DNA from: Arsenophonus nasoniae DSM 15247
GTDB taxonomy: Bacteria > Pseudomonadota > Gammaproteobacteria > Enterobacterales > Enterobacteriaceae
Reading direction: 5' to 3'
Length of the DNA stretch: 64,000 bases
Assembly (NCBI RefSeq): GCF_000429565.1
Contig: NZ_AUCC01000008.1
Location: forward strand, 1 to 64,000
The notes under the pieces are model-generated. The model made no database searches and was not told the origin of the DNA. It was given only the letters and a program-made list of their open reading frames with translations. Position 1 is the stretch's first letter. Each line of letters starts with the position of its first letter. Below, piece after piece: positions 57,640-64,000 of the stretch. Both the position numbers and the translations under genes were made by a program.

Positions 57640-58143
57640 TTACTCGCGTAACAGCGCACCTGAGTAATCTAACTGGCGCCATGCTTCAAATACCACTACC
57701 GCAACGGAATTGGACAAATTCATACTGCGGCTATCTGCTAACATTGGAATACGGATCTTTTGACTGGTTGGCAATCCATCAAGAACATAAGCAGGTAAGC
57801 CTCGCGTCTCCGGTCCAAACATTAAATAATCCCCCGGCTGGTATACCACACTACTATGGCTCGGTGTTCCCTTGGTTGTCAAAGCAAATAAGCGGTTACC
57901 AGATGGTGTCTTCAAATGCGCTTTAGATAAAGCCACAGCGGTTAGAAAAGCAAAATAATCATGATGGCGCTGAATATTAGCAAACTCATGATAATCTAAT
58001 CCAGCCCGACGCAGACGTTTGTCGTCCCAGGTAAAACCTAACGGTTCAATTAAATGTAACTGAAAACCCGTATTCGCACACAGACGAATAATATTGCCAG
58101 TATTGGGTGGAATTTCCGGTTCAAATAAAACGATGTTTAACAT
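57640..58143 (-). CDS. trmL: tRNA (cytidine/uridine-2'-O)-methyltransferase TrmL
   Basis: A 167-residue SPOUT methyltransferase acting on the wobble base of tRNA-Leu. [37 protein letters not shown] and [20 protein letters not shown] form the knotted SAM site. It is about 10 residues longer than E. coli TrmL (157) because of an insertion near residues 69-79 ([16 protein letters not shown]). In Providencia, yibK (trmL) flanks the O-antigen locus, in agreement with the genes to the right. Confidence 0.95.
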   Translation of the reverse strand: MLNIVLFEPEIPPNTGNIIRLCANTGFQLHLIEPLGFTWDDKRLRRAGLDYHEFANIQRHHDYFAFLTAVALSKAHLKTPSGNRLFALTTKGTPSHSSVVYQPGDYLMFGPETRGLPAYVLDGLPTSQKIRIPMLADSRSMNLSNSVAVVVFEAWRQLDYSGALLRE

Positions 58144-58227
58144 ACAGCCCTCAATAATAAGCGCTGTATTCTAACATAGTCATCGCTACTATTAAGTTTT
58201 TAACTAAGCAAAAAGTTTTTTATTAAT

Positions 58228-59181
58228 CTAATGATGTTTAAACTCAAACTGAACGGTATTTTCTATCCCTTTTGCCAAGGTTACCGGCGCTTCAAATCCC
58301 GTTTCAGCGATAGTATTAGATTTGAATTGCGTACGCGCACAGAATTTCTTCACCCGAATACTACTAACCGGAAAATTTTTACCCATTATTTTAGCAAGCA
58401 AGTCAAAACCATAACCTGCCAAAAGACCCAACGAATAAGGAATACGTAGATCAGATTTCTGTTTTTGTAATGCCAGACAAATAATTTCGGTTAATTGATT
58501 CATGGTAAAATCAGGTTTATCAACATAATTAAAAATATGACGACCCGCTTTTAATTGAGTAACGAAATATAAAAACGCAGCCACATTTTCCACATACGCC
58601 ATCGATTTCTGATTATTACCTGAACCAATCATCAAAAAACGCCCGGCAGCAATTTGTCTAAATAAATTATAAACATTACCGCGATTACCCTCACCGAAAA
58701 CCACTGTCGGTCGAATAGTCACTAATGTCCGTTGGCTATCTTTCGCTTGCCATCCATCATAGACCTGCTCCGCCGCCAACTTCGATTTACCATAATCATT
58801 AAATGGCTGAAATTTACCATCTTCGCCAGTTTCTTGTGCAACAAAACCATAAACCGCCACCGAAGAAGTAAAAATAATCTGTTTAATATTTAATTGTTCA
58901 GCAACCTGACAAACATTTTTCGCCCCATCCACATTCACGTCATAATAGAGACTGGTAGGATGAACATTATCTTGATGCTGCGCTGCTAGATTAATAATAA
59001 TGGAAGCGTCTTTTAATGGCTCCAATAGGGTTTCTGCTTTAGTCACATCACCAAATAGCCATTTATCTGGATGCAGCTGACTTTTTTTAATATCAATAAT
59101 TTTGAAATCAATGTGCTGTGATGCTAATTGATTAGCAAGACGGGTACCGATAAAACCGGAACCACCGAGGATTGTTAGCAT
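58228..59181 (-). CDS. NAD-dependent sugar epimerase/reductase, O-antigen cluster
   Basis: A 317-residue extended short-chain dehydrogenase. The NAD site is at the N-terminus (LTILGGSGFIGTRLANQL), FTSSVAVYG holds the catalytic Ser and YGKSKLAAEQVY the Tyr-x3-Lys pair. Related enzymes epimerise UDP-sugars (Gne, GalE) or reduce 4-keto-6-deoxy sugars in QuiNAc or FucNAc synthesis (WbpV type). The exact sugar cannot be told. It is the last gene of the leftward cluster, next to trmL. Confidence 0.75.
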   Translation of the reverse strand: MLTILGGSGFIGTRLANQLASQHIDFKIIDIKKSQLHPDKWLFGDVTKAETLLEPLKDASIIINLAAQHQDNVHPTSLYYDVNVDGAKNVCQVAEQLNIKQIIFTSSVAVYGFVAQETGEDGKFQPFNDYGKSKLAAEQVYDGWQAKDSQRTLVTIRPTVVFGEGNRGNVYNLFRQIAAGRFLMIGSGNNQKSMAYVENVAAFLYFVTQLKAGRHIFNYVDKPDFTMNQLTEIICLALQKQKSDLRIPYSLGLLAGYGFDLLAKIMGKNFPVSSIRVKKFCARTQFKSNTIAETGFEAPVTLAKGIENTVQFEFKHH

Positions 59182-59211
59182 GAAAAAACCTTTAAATTAA
59201 ATAATAAAATC

Positions 59212-60666
59212 TCAATTGAATTTAATGAGTACTTTTTTTATAAGACTTTGTGATATTTCTTCTTTACAAATAAATAATATCAAAGAATAGGTAATGGCAG
59301 AATATATAACACTAGAAAACATAAACAAATAAATATTATCGAAACATTTTCTAACAAATGGTAAAATAAAAATTGGAATTGATGCAAATAAATATATAAT
59401 AATACTAGAATTTAAGAGTTTAATAACTATCTTTTCTTTAAAATAAATATAAATATAAAGAAATAAGCACATTATAAACAGCAAAATCATAGTGATTAAT
59501 ATGCTTATTTCCGCTGTTTGATAATTTCTAATAAAAAACTTGATAAAAATATTTATTCCACCAAATATAAACAATAATAAAATAATTACTTTCTCTTTAT
59601 TTAAAGAAAATAGAACTTGACTACCTATAACTTTCAAAAAAACAAAAATCAGAAGATAAAAAGAAAAAATATGCATAATATTGACTGCACCAAAATATTC
59701 TACTGAACCAAAAAAATATAAAATTTCTTTTGATAAAAACAAAACACCAAATAAAGATGGAATAACTATCATCATTAATGCTGTATATATTTTTTGTACA
59801 AATATAGAAAATGCAACCCTATCTTGATTAGCAAGTATAGATAATCTAGGCAAGGTAACTTGAGTTAAAGTTGATGATAAAACAACAGTAATAAGAATTA
59901 TTTTTTGAACTAAACTATAATATGCAACTTCCTTATTTGATGCATATATACCCAACATAATCTTATCAAAACTAAAAAAGAAAAAACCAATATCAATAAC
60001 AAATAAAGTTGCAATTATATTTTTAAAATATTTTTTTATTAACGATAATTTTATTAATCGAAAAGAAAAAAATACTTTTTTTCTATAAATTAAAATATAA
60101 TATAAAGAAATTAAAGAGTTTGTTGTATCAAATAATACATTTAACCATACATAAATTAGATAATCTTCCTTTGTAGTAACTAAAAAATACATTAAGATCA
60201 AAGAAATTGACCTACAAAACATAGTTTTTATAGATATAAATTTATATTCTTCGTAAGCTTCATTAACCCATTCAATATCAAACAATAATAAAAATAATTT
60301 AAACATTAAAACAAGAGAAATTAAATAAACTTTATCATCAGATATAAAAAACAATAGAATTATTAAATAAACAAACAAAGAAAACAAAACCGTCATAATA
60401 TTTACGACAAAAATATTAGAAAAAAGCTGAGACGCTTTTATTTTTTTATTTCTTATTATACCTAATTCTCTAATTGCATAATACGATATTCCTAAAACAG
60501 CTAGAAAATTTATATATGAATATATACTTTCTGCGTAATCAACAGCACCAATATTATCAGCTGATATAGTACGATAGACATAGGGAATAATAACAACAGG
60601 TAAAGTAAATCTAAACAAATTTAAAACAAGCTTATAAATACCATTAAAAGTTATAGAATGATTCAT
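59212..60666 (-). CDS. wzx: O-antigen flippase Wzx
   Basis: A 484-residue polytopic membrane protein with about 12 to 14 hydrophobic segments of the MATE/MVF-type polysaccharide exporter fold. The start resembles Wzx proteins (LVLNLFRFTLPVVIIPYVYR; ISADNIGAVDYAESI). It moves undecaprenyl-linked O-units across the inner membrane. Strongly AT-rich with rare codons, as usual for O-antigen genes. It starts 241 nt after the preceding glycosyltransferase gene, a gap in which I see no gene. Confidence 0.85.
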   Translation of the reverse strand: MNHSITFNGIYKLVLNLFRFTLPVVIIPYVYRTISADNIGAVDYAESIYSYINFLAVLGISYYAIRELGIIRNKKIKASQLFSNIFVVNIMTVLFSLFVYLIILLFFISDDKVYLISLVLMFKLFLLLFDIEWVNEAYEEYKFISIKTMFCRSISLILMYFLVTTKEDYLIYVWLNVLFDTTNSLISLYYILIYRKKVFFSFRLIKLSLIKKYFKNIIATLFVIDIGFFFFSFDKIMLGIYASNKEVAYYSLVQKIILITVVLSSTLTQVTLPRLSILANQDRVAFSIFVQKIYTALMMIVIPSLFGVLFLSKEILYFFGSVEYFGAVNIMHIFSFYLLIFVFLKVIGSQVLFSLNKEKVIILLLFIFGGINIFIKFFIRNYQTAEISILITMILLFIMCLFLYIYIYFKEKIVIKLLNSSIIIYLFASIPIFILPFVRKCFDNIYLFMFSSVIYSAITYSLILFICKEEISQSLIKKVLIKFN

Positions 60667-60907
60667 ATTATCTCTATCTTATTTATCAACTTTATCAAAT
60701 AAATCGCTAAAAAGGCTATTAGTATCTTCTATATCAATTGTTTTTAACCATTATTACACTATAGTAAATTTTTATCATTTTTGTATAAACTAAGTTTAAT
60801 GACTTTAGATATAAAAATAAATTTACAAACATGTTTATAATTAATTATTATTTAGCAACTAACATATTTATTCAAATTCTCCATAAATTGCTAGATAACA
60901 AAATTTA

Positions 60908-61717
60908 TTATTTTCTTAATATCATATAAAATTTAGATAGTAGATAAGAAGGCATTAATCTGAATATTGCTCGCAAAGTAAAAATTGATATAGTAGAAAA
61001 ATTTTTACCTATTTTAAATTTCAATAAATATTTCAACATAATTATTTCAGATTTTAAATACAAAATACCTTTTCTTCTTTTTATCATTTTTATCCCGGTT
61101 CTTGCATCAACTAGAATTTCATTTATATTTTCTAATTTATATCCTTGTGCATAAAGCCTTATCCATAAATAATAATCTTCCATAAATTTGAAATCTTGAT
61201 AACCACCAACAGCAAGAATATGCTTTTTTCTGAAACAAACTGTCATGTGATTAAATGGGTTACGTTTGTTAATAACAGAACTAATTTCTTTGCCTATTGG
61301 TACAAACCGAAAGCCTATAATATTTGTTGGCTCATTATCAAATTCCGCAATATGTGAACCACACATAGTAATATCAAGGTTTTTATTCATATAATTATAT
61401 TGCTTTTCAAATCTATCAGTATGATTTATATCATCAGAGTCAACCCGCATAACTAAATCATTAGTGCATGCATTTAATCCTCTATTCAAAGCAATACCTA
61501 AACCCTGATTTTCTTGAAGAATAACATCTTTAATCGGTAACAACGTTTTCCATTTATTTATAATGTCATATAACTGTTGAGTTAATTTACCATCTTGAAC
61601 AACAATAATTTCATTTGGTAAAAAAGTTTGCCGATAAATACTGTCTAATGCCAAATCAAAAAATAATGGATTTTCTTTAGAATAAACAGAGATTAAAACA
61701 GAAAAATTATATAACAT
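60908..61717 (-). CDS. Family 2 glycosyltransferase, O-unit assembly
   Basis: A 269-residue GT-A enzyme. FSVLISVYSKENPLFFDLAL, IIVVQDGKL, NQGLGIALNRGLNAC and the DxD motif in RVDSDDINHTDRFEKQ (about residue 92) resemble AmsE-type transferases. It would add one sugar of the O-unit on the cytoplasmic face. Its start overlaps the end of the transporter gene by 11 nt, so they share an mRNA. Confidence 0.87.
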   Translation of the reverse strand: MLYNFSVLISVYSKENPLFFDLALDSIYRQTFLPNEIIVVQDGKLTQQLYDIINKWKTLLPIKDVILQENQGLGIALNRGLNACTNDLVMRVDSDDINHTDRFEKQYNYMNKNLDITMCGSHIAEFDNEPTNIIGFRFVPIGKEISSVINKRNPFNHMTVCFRKKHILAVGGYQDFKFMEDYYLWIRLYAQGYKLENINEILVDARTGIKMIKRRKGILYLKSEIIMLKYLLKFKIGKNFSTISIFTLRAIFRLMPSYLLSKFYMILRK

Positions 61718-62507
61718 TACAATATTTTCCTCTTTTAAACTTTTGTTTAATTAAATTATACAGCATATAATATATTATAAAAATTGCTAGCGTACCTGTA
61801 TAATCAATCTTTATAAATCCTTCTGATGAACTAATAAAACCTGTATAACCAATAAAAAATATCACTAATAGCAAATATGAAAACAATAAAGCATAATTAT
61901 ATTTTTTTAATTTAGTTGATTTCATCACTAAATCAGCACTTACCCTTAATATTGAATCAAAAGAATTGACAATAAATAATAAGCCTACAATACTCATTAT
62001 CATAAAATAATAAATTGGCACTGAATTATGTTCCAATGAAAAAAGATATAATACAGTAAACCAAATAGCCAATAATGCTGTTGGTACTACTAACATTAGA
62101 ATAAATAATCCTATTGGCGTCATTCCATTAGGGACAAAGGATGCAACAAATTTTCCAATCATCAAACTCCACGAAAACCACCAAAACATATAAAACTGAT
62201 GGTGTTCATTCATAGGAATAACAAACAAATATATGTTTTTAATATAATCAAAAATACCTAAAGATAATGTAGATAAAAATAATACCGCTGATTTATTAGT
62301 AATATTTAAGACAACACCAATAACAACTAAAACAATAAATAAAAAGATAGAAAAATAACTTAGTATTTTTATAAATCTAACTTTCAACGCAGAAAGTGTT
62401 GATAAAAATAGCAGTCCCACAGTTATCATGACAATTGTAGTATGCGTAAACAAATCTTGATATTGTTCTACAGAGAAATCAGAGAAATAAAATTTAAAAA
62501 AAATCAC
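61707..62507 (-). CDS. BCCT-type transporter, C-terminal part (split gene)
   Basis: A 266-residue membrane protein with the hallmark segment of betaine/choline/carnitine transporters (HHQFYMFWWFSWSLMIGKFV, then PNGMTPIGLF) and five or six further membrane segments. A GTG start at 62507 overlaps the stop of the upstream frame (TTGTGA). The frame is open upstream to about 62549, so a single-base shift between 62507 and 62549 would fuse the two parts. Together they give about 400 residues, shorter than usual BCCT proteins (about 500). It is either a two-piece coupled gene or a frameshifted one. Confidence 0.65.
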   Translation of the reverse strand: MIFFKFYFSDFSVEQYQDLFTHTTIVMITVGLLFLSTLSALKVRFIKILSYFSIFLFIVLVVIGVVLNITNKSAVLFLSTLSLGIFDYIKNIYLFVIPMNEHHQFYMFWWFSWSLMIGKFVASFVPNGMTPIGLFILMLVVPTALLAIWFTVLYLFSLEHNSVPIYYFMIMSIVGLLFIVNSFDSILRVSADLVMKSTKLKKYNYALLFSYLLLVIFFIGYTGFISSSEGFIKIDYTGTLAIFIIYYMLYNLIKQKFKRGKYCNVI

Positions 62508-62914
62508 AAATAAATTTGCTGTAAAAGCATAAGTAAAGCTAAAATAAACTTCATCTTATTATTTTCAAACAATTTTACTTTAACCTCAATATAAGCAAAA
62601 TAAAATGTCGTTAAAAAATAAAAAATCCATACTGCCCCCCCCCAAAAACCAATTTCTACAGATAATGGATTAATACCTAAATACTCTGGATTTTTATATT
62701 TATTAAATTCCATTAAAGGAAACATTATTAATCCTATATCCAAACCTGATGTAAAAAGAATACATGAAAATGCTAATTTGGATACAGGGGTAGCTGAGGA
62801 AACTAAAGAGACATTATATTTCGTATTTCTAAATTTTATTAAAACATATACTGTTAAGACTATTATTAATACACATGCTATTTTCAAGTTATTATTCAGA
62901 ATTGATTCTATCAT
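62504..62914 (-). CDS. BCCT-type transporter, N-terminal part (split gene)
   Basis: A 136-residue frame with four hydrophobic segments. It matches the N-terminal third of BCCT transporters (KLAFSCILFTSGLDIGLIMF aligned with the [20 protein letters not shown] region of CaiT, and IGFWGGAVWIFYF with LFHWGPLPWATY). The GG of FWGG is encoded by a run of nine G. Its ATG overlaps the stop of the kinase gene (ATGA at 62911). The likely role, with the next part, is import of choline for surface phosphocholine. The BCCT assignment is by motif only. Confidence 0.6.
   Translation of the reverse strand: MIESILNNNLKIACVLIIVLTVYVLIKFRNTKYNVSLVSSATPVSKLAFSCILFTSGLDIGLIMFPLMEFNKYKNPEYLGINPLSVEIGFWGGAVWIFYFLTTFYFAYIEVKVKLFENNKMKFILALLMLLQQIYL
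62635..62643. repeat. Homopolymer of nine C (G tract in transporter gene)
   Basis: A nine-base G tract on the coding strand within the codons for TGG GGG GGG GCA. With nine bases the frame is open through this point; gain or loss of one base would truncate the protein. It stands out in a very AT-rich gene. Confidence 0.9.
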
Positions 62915-64000
62915 TTAATCTCTCTAAGTTTTTTCTTATAAAAATTCATTTTTTCTATATACATTTTAACAAGATTTTCTTCATATTTTTCAGGATAATG
63001 CTTATACCAATTAATCCATACGATACATTGAAAAATAATAAGTAAAGAGACAAATTTAATATCAAATTCATTTTGATCCAAATCTGAAAAGTCAATAACA
63101 TCATTAATTACACAAGAAGCAATATCCATTTCAAAAGGAGCCATATCCGCATACTCCCAATCTATAAAAATTATTTCATTTTTGCTTGTTTTAATAATAT
63201 TTTCTCTGACTAAATCATTATGCGTCCAACACCAACTCCGTATATCTTCATATATTATGTCAAAGAATTTTAGCGTTTCCAAAAGAACAATATTTTTTTT
63301 ATCTATGTACTTCATTAATGCTGGACAAAATGCTTTAATCTCATTTTTTGCCTGCAATCCAGTTATAAAGTTTTTAGTATCCCTTTTTTTCTGTATAAAA
63401 TACTCTACAATTTCTTTACTATTAACGTGACCTACAATACCATCAATATATTGATATAATGCAAAAGTTCCGCCCAATATAATACAATCATGCCGTAAAG
63501 AAAAAGACTCAGCAGTCGACGATTGTAAATATTTTAGAACACACTTTTTAGCAAGCATCTTAGATGATATTTTCCATGCCATATTTGATATGCCGCCATA
63601 TAATGGCTCTACAATGAAATCTTCCCCAACTATATCTTTTAGCTTTGAAATACAAGATGTTGTTGACTCTATGGGATCTCGACCAATAAATCGGATTATG
63701 GATAAATCCTTACCTCCTTTGTAATAATCAATGGCACCAGCATCATCATCTCCTTGTACATGTAATGTAATACCAAAAAAATCATAAAACTGTTTATTTG
63801 TAAATAAAGGTGCTGTTATCACTTCATCGACAAAATCTAATGACTTTATCATCTTAATACGTTGCTCATAAGGAATAACAGGTTTGCGCTTATATGATTG
63901 AGTATCTTCATCGGTTGCAACGCCAACAATTAAAATAGCATCTTTTCCTCCTTGAGCTTTTGCTGACTTAAGTGCTCTGACATGGCTTGCATGTAATAGA
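62911..64000 (-). CDS. Fusion: TagD-like cytidylyltransferase and LicA-like choline kinase (partial)
   Basis: The frame stays open to the window edge, so the N-terminus is missing; 362 residues are visible. The first part is a nucleotidyltransferase of the TagD/CCT type: HASHVRALKSAKAQGGKDA, IVGVATDEDTQSYKRKP, IPYEQRIKMIKSLDFVDEV and a terminal STTSCISKLKD. The second part is a choline-kinase/APH domain: GGISNMAWKI (ATP loop), HNDLVRENII (catalytic loop) and IDWEYADMAPFEMDIAS (metal site). One protein could thus phosphorylate choline and activate it to CDP-choline. Ethanolamine or another alcohol is a possible alternative substrate. It is coupled to the BCCT gene by ATGA. Confidence 0.82.
   Translation of the reverse strand, partial: LLHASHVRALKSAKAQGGKDAILIVGVATDEDTQSYKRKPVIPYEQRIKMIKSLDFVDEVITAPLFTNKQFYDFFGITLHVQGDDDAGAIDYYKGGKDLSIIRFIGRDPIESTTSCISKLKDIVGEDFIVEPLYGGISNMAWKISSKMLAKKCVLKYLQSSTAESFSLRHDCIILGGTFALYQYIDGIVGHVNSKEIVEYFIQKKRDTKNFITGLQAKNEIKAFCPALMKYIDKKNIVLLETLKFFDIIYEDIRSWCWTHNDLVRENIIKTSKNEIIFIDWEYADMAPFEMDIASCVINDVIDFSDLDQNEFDIKFVSLLIIFQCIVWINWYKHYPEKYEENLVKMYIEKMNFYKKKLREIK

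Overview
The window looks like a chromosome segment of an AT-rich gammaproteobacterium of the Morganellaceae (Proteus/Providencia/Arsenophonus group), most likely an Arsenophonus-like insect associate. The reasons are the enterobacterial gene order (envZ-ompR-greB-tex-feoABC, bioH-gntX-nfuA, glpEGR-glpD, yicC-rph-pyrE-slmA-dut-coaBC-radC-rpmBG, waa genes, hldD-waaF-waaC, secB-gpsA-cysE-trmL), the low GC of the host part, loose intergenic spacers with a decayed gene, and an O-antigen cluster that begins right after trmL, the site known for Providencia. Species assignment is inference.

Layout. Positions 1 to about 10599 are a GC-richer Mu-type transposable prophage: a leftward partial membrane-protein gene, a DNA adenine methylase, a leftward repressor broken by a 10-base G tract, then a rightward early operon (two small regulators, a DUF3102 protein, transposase A, target-selection ATPase B, Gam, GemA, Mor and several small proteins), a cargo pair, and a tandem repeat that probably marks the phage terminus. 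From 10.9 kb the host resumes: osmosensing EnvZ/OmpR, GreB, Tex, ferrous iron uptake FeoABC with FNR and Fur-type sites, BioH, GntX, NfuA, the glp regulon and PfkA. At 27.0 to 28.4 kb sits a convergent, overlapping LuxI/LuxR quorum-sensing pair of the EsaI/EsaR type. It is followed by a decayed dinD gene, then yicC, rph, pyrE, slmA, dut, coaBC, radC, rpmB and rpmG.

From 37.7 to 51.9 kb there is a lipopolysaccharide core region: waaQ, waaG, waaP, two family 8 glycosyltransferases, the O-antigen ligase waaL, mutM, coaD, waaA, a membrane family 39/83 type glycosyltransferase, waaC, waaF and hldD. Next come yibQ-envC, yibN, secB, gpsA, cysE and trmL. Compared with E. coli, gpmM, grxC and the tdh-kbl region are absent here.

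From 58.2 kb to the right edge all genes point left and form an O-antigen cluster: a sugar epimerase/reductase, Wzx flippase, a family 2 glycosyltransferase, a BCCT-type (choline/betaine) transporter split over two overlapping frames and carrying a 9-base G tract, and a fusion of a TagD-like cytidylyltransferase with a LicA-like choline kinase. Together these last genes suggest a phosphocholine activation module for surface decoration, built differently from the Haemophilus lic1 locus and possibly phase-variable. It is the most interesting candidate system here. In the prophage, a nearly identical inverted 206-bp repeat inside two divergent genes is the second notable structure, because recombination across it would exchange promoters between the repressor and the transposition operon.
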